DNA of 41,690 bases from Bacteroidales bacterium UBA1756. GTDB taxonomy: Bacteria; Bacteroidota; Bacteroidia; Bacteroidales; WCHB1-69. The stretch lies in assembly GCA_002314795.1 (NCBI GenBank), contig DCHI01000060.1, positions 1 to 41,690 of the forward strand, in the 5' to 3' direction. Each line of letters starts with the position of its first letter. The stretch's first letter is position 1. Made by a program: the position numbers and the translations under genes. Shown here piece by piece: positions 32,917 through 39,778 of this stretch. The notes beneath the pieces are model-generated. The model worked only from the letters and a program-made list of their open reading frames with translations, was not told the origin of the DNA and did not search any database.

Positions 32917-33741
32917 TTAAAAAGTTATGGGAGCTTTTTCCATTATGGTGTCATAAAATGCGTTGTATTCGTCCACGTATGTTTCGGTTTGTGGATGGGT
33001 GAATACGGGACGCTGATAGTCTTGGAGGTATTCGATGACCTCCGGTGCGATGTCTTCGTGACCAAGCACGACGGCGTCGCTGTAGTCGGCAGCTAATTTC
33101 ACGAGAGAACTATAATTCGGTTCATCAAGGTGTTTGACGAACTGTTCGTCGATTCCCGTACCGATGAGTTTTTTGCCAATGTGTTCGTCCAACGGGTCCG
33201 GAAAATGGTCGTTATATACGGAATAAACCAATCGTGAGTTTTGAAACAGCGGGCTGTCTTTGTAATAAGTCTTGATGAAAATGGGAACGAGGGAGGCTAT
33301 AAATCCGTGGCAGTGGATGATGTCGGGTTCCCAGCCTAATTTCTTTACGGTTTCGATGACGCCTTTGGCAAAGAAAATCATTCTTTCGTCGTTGTCTGCA
33401 AAGAATTTCCCGTCGGCACCAGTAAAGATGTGCTTTCTTCTGAAATAGTCTTCACTGTCAATGAAATAGACTTGCATTCTAACTACTTGCAATGAAGCAA
33501 CTTTGATAATCAGCGTGCGGTCGATGTTGTCAACGATGATGTTCTGACCGGAAAGACGAATGACTTCGTGCAGCTGGTTCTTGCGTTCGTTGATTGTTCC
33601 GAACTTGGGCATAAAAGTGCGAATTTCGTTGTCCCGCTCTTGAATTCCTTGAGGAAGAAATCTGCATAAAGAAGAAATGTAACTTTCTGGTAAATAAGGA
33701 TATATCTCTGGAGCGATATATAAAATTTTCTTTTTCGCCAT
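32917..33741 (-). CDS. Starch/glycogen synthase N-domain protein (GT5, half-length)
   Basis: The 274-residue protein matches only the N-terminal Rossmann domain of GT5 glycogen synthases: KKKILYIAPEIYPYLPES, then DIIHCHGFIASLVPIFIK. It ends about where the C-terminal GT1-type nucleotide-sugar-binding domain would begin. It therefore lacks half of the usual active site and may be regulatory or need a partner. The start is MAKKKILYI (33739-33741). The frame is open 17 codons further, but the -7 element TATTTTTG at 33760-33767 lies inside that extension. It heads the DUF4270-glmS-TlpA-TlpA-hisS run. Confidence 0.85.
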   Translation of the reverse strand: MAKKKILYIAPEIYPYLPESYISSLCRFLPQGIQERDNEIRTFMPKFGTINERKNQLHEVIRLSGQNIIVDNIDRTLIIKVASLQVVRMQVYFIDSEDYFRRKHIFTGADGKFFADNDERMIFFAKGVIETVKKLGWEPDIIHCHGFIASLVPIFIKTYYKDSPLFQNSRLVYSVYNDHFPDPLDEHIGKKLIGTGIDEQFVKHLDEPNYSSLVKLAADYSDAVVLGHEDIAPEVIEYLQDYQRPVFTHPQTETYVDEYNAFYDTIMEKAPITF

Positions 33742-33759
33742 AAGGTATAAATTTGAGCG

Positions 33760-33767
33760 CAAAAATA
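33760..33767 (-). promoter_or_regulatory. Bacteroides-type -7 element for the GT5-DUF4270-glmS run
   Basis: The minus strand reads TATTTTTG (TAnnTTTG match) 19 bp before the ATG at 33741. The region where a -33 box should be is occupied by the palindrome at 33785-33799. Confidence 0.55.
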
Positions 33768-33784
33768 CAAAAAATCCTCTTTCG

Positions 33785-33799
33785 TAGCGCATTGCGCTA
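33785..33799. promoter_or_regulatory. Perfect 15-bp palindrome, candidate operator
   Basis: TAGCGCA-T-TGCGCTA lies between two divergent genes, 17 bp upstream of the minus-strand -7 element and 42 bp upstream of the plus-strand one. Its position and symmetry suit a dimeric repressor or activator site. No regulator gene is adjacent. Confidence 0.5.
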
Positions 33800-33841
33800 T
33801 AATTTTTTTTATTTATATTATAACAATCCCCTTTTTTGGTG

Positions 33842-33849
33842 TACTTTTG
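33842..33849 (+). promoter_or_regulatory. Bacteroides-type -7 element for the CDF transporter
   Basis: TACTTTTG matches TAnnTTTG, 22 bp before the ATG at 33872. No clear -33 TTTG is seen at 19-22 bp. Confidence 0.55.
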
Positions 33850-33871
33850 CGCCCGTTTTTATTGAAGGAAA

Positions 33872-34762
33872 ATGAAGGTTTCAACTGAACAAAAAGCCAA
33901 AGCCGCCTACAAAGAGGGTGGCGTGTCTGTCTTATTGAATACGGTTCTCTTCGCACTGAAGTTATGGGCCGGAATTGTTACCGGCTCCATCGCTCTGATG
34001 GCCGACGCCTGGCACACACTCTCCGACTCGCTTAGCTCTATCGTCGTTTTGATTGCGGCTCGCCTTTCCCGTCGTAAGCCCGACAAGGATCACCCGTTCG
34101 GTCACGGACGCTGGGAGCAGATTGCCGCCCTCGTCATCGCTCTGATGTTGGGCATCATCGCTTATCAGTTCGCCGCCGATTCCGTCCAGCGACTTCAAAC
34201 TCGCCAGGAAACCCATTTCGGAACCATCGCCATCGTCGTCACGATTATCTCCATTGTGGCTAAGGAGGGGCTTGCTCAGTACGCTTTCTCCCTGGCTCGC
34301 AAAACGAATAACGTAAGTGTCAAAGCTGACGGATGGCACCACCGTACCGACGCACTTTCGTCCGTGGTTGTGCTCGCCGGTATCTTCTGTGCCCAGTATT
34401 TCTGGTGGATTGACGGCGCCCTCGGGCTCATTGTCGCCCTGATGCTTTTTTATGCAACCTACGAAATCGCCAAGGACACTATCAACTCTTTTTTGGGCGA
34501 GTCTCCTTCGCAGGAACTGATGGACGAAATCGCGGTCAAGGCCAGAACAGTTGCCGACGGTGATTTGCAACTTCATCATTTTCACATACATAACTACGTT
34601 ACACATCAGGAATTGACCTTCCATATCCGGTTGGACGGCAATATGTCCATTAACGAGGGACACGAAGTCGCTACCCGTATCGAACAAGTTATCAGAGACG
34701 ATTACGGCATTGATTCTACCATTCACGTCGAACCTGTCGGTTATGAACACGGAAATGATTGA
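33872..34762 (+). CDS. Cation diffusion facilitator (CDF) metal exporter
   Basis: The 296-residue inner-membrane antiporter expels a divalent metal such as zinc, cobalt, iron or manganese. Six membrane helices are visible. The transport site is formed by D45, H48 and D52 (ADAWHTLSD) in helix 2 and H156 and D160 (DGWHHRTD) in helix 5. The cytoplasmic C-terminal ferredoxin-like domain starts near 210 (LQLHHFHIHNYVTHQELTFHIRLD). D and H at both sites suit zinc but do not exclude others. It has its own -7 element, shares the upstream region and a palindrome with the divergent GT gene, and is followed by a repeat-filled spacer. Confidence 0.93.
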   Translation: MKVSTEQKAKAAYKEGGVSVLLNTVLFALKLWAGIVTGSIALMADAWHTLSDSLSSIVVLIAARLSRRKPDKDHPFGHGRWEQIAALVIALMLGIIAYQFAADSVQRLQTRQETHFGTIAIVVTIISIVAKEGLAQYAFSLARKTNNVSVKADGWHHRTDALSSVVVLAGIFCAQYFWWIDGALGLIVALMLFYATYEIAKDTINSFLGESPSQELMDEIAVKARTVADGDLQLHHFHIHNYVTHQELTFHIRLDGNMSINEGHEVATRIEQVIRDDYGIDSTIHVEPVGYEHGND

Positions 34763-34764
34763 TT

Positions 34765-34876
34765 AGTGAGTAGTGAACAGTGAGTGGTGATCAGTGAGTG
34801 GTGAGTAGTGATGGGTGAACGGGGAAACTAAGAAGTTAAGAAACGAAGAAATTAAGAAACGAAGAAATTAAGAAAC
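34765..34876 (+). repeat. Two short tandem repeat arrays downstream of the CDF gene
   Basis: Positions 34765-34820 hold about four degenerate 14-bp units related to AGTGAGTRGTGAWC. Positions 34829-34876 hold three 16-bp units, the last two identical (GAAGAAATTAAGAAAC). The arrays start two bases after the CDF stop codon and end 13 bp before the aroA ATG. They fill the 127-bp gap, and no promoter motif is visible within it. Confidence 0.85.
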
Positions 34877-34889
34877 GAGAGATTTGGGG

Positions 34890-36059
34890 ATGTTTGTTGT
34901 AAAAGATGGTGAAGCAGTTTGTCTGAATGATTCTAAAAGTTTGTTAATCAGGCAGATGATTGCTTCTTTTCTCTATTTGGGAACGTGGCCGGAACCTCGG
35001 TCGGGCGATGCGCGTGACGTGCGCGTGGTGCACCAATGCCTTTGTCTGATACAAACGAAGTCAATGGAAACGGCACGCATCGATGTCCGTGACTGCGGGG
35101 CGGCTTATCGTTTCCTGATGGCACTTCTTTCCGTTACTTCCGGCCGTTGGTTTTTGACGGGCACGCCCCGCCTTTTGCAACGTCCGATTGAGCCGTTAGT
35201 GGAGGCATTGCGTTCGATTGGGGCTTCTATTCAACGCTCGGATGACGGCTGGCTGATTGTTGGAAAAGAGTTGCATTCGGAGCATTTGACGGTTGATTGT
35301 TCCCAAAGCAGTCAGTTCGCCTCTGCCTTGCTGCTGATAGGGGAACGCATCGGCCTGCGCGAGTTGGAAACGGTGCCGGAGACGCCACCTTCAGCGTCTT
35401 ATATCGCAATGACACGAAACGTTCTTGCCGACCTGGCTTTCGGGAAAGAACTTTCTCGTGAGGCAGACTGGAGTACGGCCGCTTTTTGGTACACTTTTGT
35501 CGCAGCTTCTGACAAAGTCAATTCTTTGACTCTTAATAATTTGAAACTTGATTCCTTGCAAGGGGATAGCTGTGTTTCGGAGCTTTTTAAAAATCTTGGT
35601 GTGGCTTCAGAACAACTTCCGGTTGGTGTTAAGATTTCTAAAATGACGAATTGGAAACACACGGAAAAACGTATCCAATGGGATATGGCCAATCATCCCG
35701 ATTTGGTTCCTGTTTTGGCCGTTTCAGCCATTCTTTTGTCTTTTGATATAATAATGGAAAATATTGAAAATCTGAACGTTAAAGAGTCGCGTAGGTTGGA
35801 TTGCCTGGTCCGTTCATTGTCTCCTTTTGTCTCTATTTTTGTGGGAGATGAGAACTGTCTGTGTGTGCGCGGTTCATCCTCTCGAAAAACAGTGGCTGAT
35901 AGGGTATGTCTGGATACGGCAGGAGACCATCGAATGGTAATGGCTTTTGCCTTGTTGTCGTTGCAAAATGATATTCAACTATCAGATATTGAGTGTGTTG
36001 AAAAGTCATATCCCGATTTTCAAAATTATTTTCAAGTCAACAAAACGATTGGAAAATAA
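34890..36059 (+). CDS. aroA: 3-phosphoshikimate 1-carboxyvinyltransferase (EPSP synthase), divergent
   Basis: The 389-residue enzyme, somewhat shorter than the 427 of E. coli, makes EPSP from shikimate-3-phosphate and PEP. Recognisable sites are SKS (15-17) with R21, LTGTPRLLQRPI (89-100), SSQ (140-142), catalytic D271 in HPDLVPVLAVSA, K298-E299 in VKESRRLD, DHRMVMAFAL near the end, and VEKSYPDFQNYF. Two motifs are altered: the usual NAGTAMR loop reads DCGAAYR (68-74), and KES/TDR reads KESRR. ATG 34890 is chosen over an in-frame TTG two codons earlier. It is a lone gene after a repeat-filled spacer. Family assignment is firm; catalytic competence is likely but worth testing. Confidence 0.9.
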   Translation: MFVVKDGEAVCLNDSKSLLIRQMIASFLYLGTWPEPRSGDARDVRVVHQCLCLIQTKSMETARIDVRDCGAAYRFLMALLSVTSGRWFLTGTPRLLQRPIEPLVEALRSIGASIQRSDDGWLIVGKELHSEHLTVDCSQSSQFASALLLIGERIGLRELETVPETPPSASYIAMTRNVLADLAFGKELSREADWSTAAFWYTFVAASDKVNSLTLNNLKLDSLQGDSCVSELFKNLGVASEQLPVGVKISKMTNWKHTEKRIQWDMANHPDLVPVLAVSAILLSFDIIMENIENLNVKESRRLDCLVRSLSPFVSIFVGDENCLCVRGSSSRKTVADRVCLDTAGDHRMVMAFALLSLQNDIQLSDIECVEKSYPDFQNYFQVNKTIGK

Positions 36060-36063
36060 AGTG

Positions 36064-36071
36064 TACTTTTG
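36064..36071 (+). promoter_or_regulatory. Bacteroides-type -7 element for the terC-dxr-rseP run
   Basis: TACTTTTG starts five bases after the aroA stop codon, 35 bp before the terC ATG. The -33 part would lie inside the aroA 3' end and is not clear. Confidence 0.5.
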
Positions 36072-36106
36072 CCAGCTCGTTTTTAGTACATTAACCGAAG
36101 AAGACA

Positions 36107-37204
36107 ATGCACGAAATTATATTCTTTCTGGGCTTCTTATTGCTCGTAATCGTCCTGCTTTCGTTGGACTTAGGCGTTTTTCACAAGAAAGACCACGTCA
36201 TCGGATTTAAAGAAGCGGCCACTTGGACTTGTGTCTGGATTGGCACCGCTCTGCTTTTTTATGGATTTATCTTTTTTAAAGGCGAATTGATTCACGGTCC
36301 CGAAACGATGGCGCAGTTGGAAGAGCTGAACGTGCGCCACGGTCACGGAATCGACTTCTCCGTTTTGGACGGAATGGACGAACAGCGGGCCTTTGACGAA
36401 GGGGTGAAGATGTACCGGAAGACGCTCTCCTTGGAGTACATCACGGGTTATCTGATTGAAAAAATGCTTTCGTTGGATAACATTTTTGTGATGATTATGA
36501 TTTTTATGGCTTTCGGTGTGGATAAGCTCTATTATCATCGAGTCCTGTTCTTTGGAATCATCGGGGCCATCGTTTTGCGATTCATTTTCATTTTTGCGGC
36601 GTCCGCACTCATTCAGCGATTCCATCGGATTCTGCTTCTGTTCGGTGGCGTGCTGATTTATACGGGCATCAAAATGTTTATGGAACGAAATAAGAAGGAA
36701 ACGATGGATGTGGCGCATCATCCGGTTGTGAAATTCACATCCAAACGGAAGCTCTCTACTTCCGAGTTCCACGGTCACGACTTCTTCGCAAAGGTGGATG
36801 GCCGCTGGCTGATGACGCCGTTGTTCATCGTTCTGCTCATCATCGAGTTTTCCGATGTGGTCTTCGCTTTCGATTCCATTCCGGCTATCTTTTCCGTGAC
36901 ACAAGATCCGTTTATCGTGTTCTTTTCCAACATTTTCGCCATTTTAGGACTTCGTTCTTTATTCTTTATGCTTGAAAGTGTGATGGATAAGTTCTATTAT
37001 CTGAAAATTGGTGTCGCGATACTTTTGGCTTTTGTTGGTGTGAAAATGATTCTTCCGTTTTTGGAACCATTGATTCATCAGGAAATAGAAATTGGCACGG
37101 GTGTTTCGTTGGGCGTCATCGTCGGAATTTTGCTGGTTAGCATTCTTGCTTCCATCTTCTTCCCGAAAAAAAAGGATGAGCTCGAGACGAAAAGTGTAGA
37201 ATAA
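36107..37204 (+). CDS. TerC-family integral membrane protein
   Basis: The 365-residue protein has about nine membrane segments and the TerC/Alx signature acids: EKMLSLDNIFVMIMIF and IIEFSDVVFAFDSIPAIFSVTQDPFIVFFSNIFAILG. Relatives export manganese or support tellurite resistance and metallation of secreted proteins. Between helices 2 and 3 there is an extra hydrophilic stretch (about 60-105, KGELIHGPETMAQ to MYRKTLSLEY), longer than in E. coli Alx. It begins 47 bp after aroA with its own -7 element and is followed 22 bp later by dxr. A metal-handling role would fit the CDF exporter nearby, but that link is inference. Confidence 0.9.
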   Translation: MHEIIFFLGFLLLVIVLLSLDLGVFHKKDHVIGFKEAATWTCVWIGTALLFYGFIFFKGELIHGPETMAQLEELNVRHGHGIDFSVLDGMDEQRAFDEGVKMYRKTLSLEYITGYLIEKMLSLDNIFVMIMIFMAFGVDKLYYHRVLFFGIIGAIVLRFIFIFAASALIQRFHRILLLFGGVLIYTGIKMFMERNKKETMDVAHHPVVKFTSKRKLSTSEFHGHDFFAKVDGRWLMTPLFIVLLIIEFSDVVFAFDSIPAIFSVTQDPFIVFFSNIFAILGLRSLFFMLESVMDKFYYLKIGVAILLAFVGVKMILPFLEPLIHQEIEIGTGVSLGVIVGILLVSILASIFFPKKKDELETKSVE

Positions 37205-37226
37205 TTCAACTAAAGAAAGACTCATT

Positions 37227-38378
37227 TTGAAAAATATAGCAATTCTTGGTTCAACGGGTTCCATTGGCACACAGGCGTTGGAGGTAGTACGGCAATTCCC
37301 GGATTTGTTCCAAGTGGAAGTTTTGACAGCGCATTCCAATGCCGACTTGCTGATTCGGCAGGCCAAGGAGTTCCAGCCCAACGTTGTGGTGATTGGCAAG
37401 GAGTCGGAATATGAGTACGTGAAATCAGCCCTCTGGGACGATGACGTGAAGGTGTATGCCGGCGCCGATGCTTTGAACGACGTGGCCCGAATGGACTGTG
37501 TCGATGTGGTTTTGTCCGCCATTGTCGGCGTCGCCGGACTTGCGCCCGTCTATCGGGCCATTGAGATGGGCAAGCAGATTGCGTTGGCCAATAAGGAGAC
37601 GTTGGTCGTGGCGGGTGAGCTGATGACGAAGGCCGCTGCCGCCAATGGCGCCATCCTGTATCCCGTTGATTCGGAGCATTCCGCCATCTTCCAATCGATG
37701 GTAGGGGAGTTCCAGAATCCTATTCATAAAATCATCATCACGGCATCCGGAGGCCCTTTCCGTGGTAAAAAACGCAGTGAGCTTCAGAATGTTACGAAGG
37801 AGCAGGCACTGAAGCATCCGAATTGGACGATGGGTAGCAAAATCACCATTGATAGTGCCACCCTGATGAACAAGGGATTGGAAGTGATTGAAGCCAAGTG
37901 GCTTTTCAATGTTTCTTTGGACAAAATCCAGGTTTTAGTACATCCGCAGTCCGTTGTTCATTCGATGGTGGAATATGCGGACGGAGCTGTCAAGGCGCAG
38001 TTGGGCGTTCCCGATATGAAACTGCCTATTCAGTACGCACTTACCTATCCGGACCGTTTGCCGAACAACTTCCCGCGGTTGAATTTCGCGGACTATCCGA
38101 ATCTGACTTTCGAAGAACCGGACCGTGAGGTTTTTCCGTGTTTGGACTTGGCATTTGCCGCGTCCAACGAGGGCGGTTGCAAGCCCTGTGTGATGAATGC
38201 AGCTAACGAAGCCGCCGTCTCTCTGTTCCTTCACGACCGCATCGGTTTCTACGATATTCCGCGGCTGATTGAACAATCGATGGCGCGTGCCAACTATTCC
38301 GCGCCTACGTCGGTAGAAGAGTATCTTTACATTGATAATGAAATAAAAACGTCTATATTACAATCATTTAATAAATAA
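37227..38378 (+). CDS. dxr: 1-deoxy-D-xylulose 5-phosphate reductoisomerase
   Basis: The 383-residue enzyme makes 2-C-methyl-D-erythritol 4-phosphate, the committed step of the non-mevalonate isoprenoid pathway. NADPH-binding GSTGSIG is at 8-14, the metal and substrate region is PVDSEHSAIFQ, and TASGGPFRGK, SKITIDSATLMNKGLEVIEA and VHPQSVVHSMVEY follow in the family order. The start is TTG (37227-37229): no in-frame ATG lies upstream in the gap, and the family begins only a few residues before GSTGSIG. It is 3 bp from rseP, a pairing common in bacteria. Confidence 0.97.
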   Translation: MKNIAILGSTGSIGTQALEVVRQFPDLFQVEVLTAHSNADLLIRQAKEFQPNVVVIGKESEYEYVKSALWDDDVKVYAGADALNDVARMDCVDVVLSAIVGVAGLAPVYRAIEMGKQIALANKETLVVAGELMTKAAAANGAILYPVDSEHSAIFQSMVGEFQNPIHKIIITASGGPFRGKKRSELQNVTKEQALKHPNWTMGSKITIDSATLMNKGLEVIEAKWLFNVSLDKIQVLVHPQSVVHSMVEYADGAVKAQLGVPDMKLPIQYALTYPDRLPNNFPRLNFADYPNLTFEEPDREVFPCLDLAFAASNEGGCKPCVMNAANEAAVSLFLHDRIGFYDIPRLIEQSMARANYSAPTSVEEYLYIDNEIKTSILQSFNK

Positions 38379-38381
38379 CTA

Positions 38382-39764
38382 ATGGGAATCACGACACAGA
38401 TTATCGGACTCATTCTTAGTTTGTCCATCTTGGTGATCGTACACGAGTTCGGTCACTATTGTTTTGCAAGAATTTTTAAAACAAGAGTTGAAAAATTCTA
38501 TATGTTTTTCAATCCGGGTTTTTCTATTTTAAGGGCTAAAAAATTTGACGGGAAGTGGCATTTCAGTTTCTTTTCCACCAAATCGCCTGAGGAATTTGAA
38601 CAGCATCCCGAAAATACGGAATGGGGAATTGGTTGGCTTCCATTAGGTGGCTACTGCTCTATTTCGGGTATGGTGGATGAAACGACGAAGCCTGGTGAAC
38701 TTCCAGCGGAACCTCAGCCGTGGGAATTCCGTTCCAAGCCGGCTTGGCAGCGTCTGTTCATCATCATCGGTGGCGTCTTGGTCAACTTCATCACTGCGTT
38801 GATTCTGTATGTGGCCATTCTTTTCACTTGGGGAGACGAGTTTATCCCGATAGATAATGCAAAATACGGACTTTATTTCTCTGAAACCGCTCTGAACGAG
38901 GGTTTTCAAAATGGAGATAAAATTTTGACAGTGGATGGTGTATCCTACGAAAAATTAGGCGACCTCGCCACCGCTCTTCTCGTGAATGGTGCCCAACGTG
39001 TGGAAGTCCTCCGCGACGGAAACAAGGACACGGTCTATCTTTCAGACGACTTCGCTCAAAAAGTCCTTGCCTCCGGTAATCAGGCCTTCTGTCAATTTGA
39101 TTTCCCATTTATCATTGATTCAGTTTTAGACGGGTCCGTGGCAGAAAAATTCGATTTGAAAAAGGGAGATAGTTTGGTCGCCATCAACGATACGGCGCTC
39201 CCGTCCTTTTTCGCTTTTCGTTCATCGTTAGCCGAACACGCCGGGAAACAGGTTGATCTCGCGCTTTATCGCGGTCATCAGCCCGATACATTTCTTGTCC
39301 AGTTGGGTGAAGACGGAATGTTGGGCGTAGCTCCTGTTTCATATATAGAATTGCTCGGAACAAAGAAAGTTGAGTACGGATTTTGGAGTTCCATTCCTAA
39401 TGGAATAGAGAAGGGTTTTCAAAAATTGGTAGATTATGTGAAATCTTTCAAACTGGTGTTCACGAAGGAAGGTGCTTCACAGTTGGGTGGATTTGGAACC
39501 ATCGGCAGCATTTTCCCGAAAGTGTGGAATTGGGAAATTTTCTGGAATATGACGGCTTTCCTTTCCATCATTCTTGCTTTTATGAACTTCCTCCCGATTC
39601 CGGCTTTGGACGGCGGATATATTCTGTTTATTTTGGTGGAAATGATTACACGGCGCAAGCCCAGCGATAAGTTTATCGGATATGCCAATACCGTGGGCTT
39701 TGTGCTGCTGATTATTCTTTTAGTTTATGCAAACGGAATGGATGTTGTTCGTGCTTTTAGATAG
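38382..39764 (+). CDS. rseP: Site-2 protease RseP (membrane zinc metalloprotease)
   Basis: The 460-residue intramembrane protease of the M50 family has zinc-binding H21-E-F-G-H25 in the first helix. Two PDZ-type domains lie between about 150 and 320 (NEGFQNGDKILTVDGVSY, AEKFDLKKGDSLVAINDT), and the second metal motif is L409-D-G411 in NFLPIPALDGGYILF. It cleaves transmembrane substrates such as anti-sigma factors or leftover signal peptides. It starts 3 bp after dxr and is followed 14 bp later by the GLUG-repeat gene. Whether it acts with the ECF sigma factor at 18705 is unknown. Confidence 0.95.
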   Translation: MGITTQIIGLILSLSILVIVHEFGHYCFARIFKTRVEKFYMFFNPGFSILRAKKFDGKWHFSFFSTKSPEEFEQHPENTEWGIGWLPLGGYCSISGMVDETTKPGELPAEPQPWEFRSKPAWQRLFIIIGGVLVNFITALILYVAILFTWGDEFIPIDNAKYGLYFSETALNEGFQNGDKILTVDGVSYEKLGDLATALLVNGAQRVEVLRDGNKDTVYLSDDFAQKVLASGNQAFCQFDFPFIIDSVLDGSVAEKFDLKKGDSLVAINDTALPSFFAFRSSLAEHAGKQVDLALYRGHQPDTFLVQLGEDGMLGVAPVSYIELLGTKKVEYGFWSSIPNGIEKGFQKLVDYVKSFKLVFTKEGASQLGGFGTIGSIFPKVWNWEIFWNMTAFLSIILAFMNFLPIPALDGGYILFILVEMITRRKPSDKFIGYANTVGFVLLIILLVYANGMDVVRAFR

Positions 39765-39778
39765 AAAACTTTTACAAT

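Noticed and set aside
33742..33792. 17-codon N-terminal extension of the GT5-domain gene
   Set aside because: It contains the promoter element and part of the palindrome. The family begins at KKKILYIAPE.
33962..34750. 262-codon open frame antisense to the CDF exporter
   Set aside because: It is a shadow of a GC-rich third-position pattern. The plus-strand frame has all CDF motifs, and this one has no recognisable domain or promoter.
34765..34876. CRISPR array
   Set aside because: The units are 14-16 bp, contiguous and without unique spacers, and no cas genes are present.
36170..36904. 244-codon open frame antisense to terC
   Set aside because: It is fully inside the TerC-family gene, which shows conserved membrane motifs. 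The antisense product is only a His/Asn/Glu-rich shadow.
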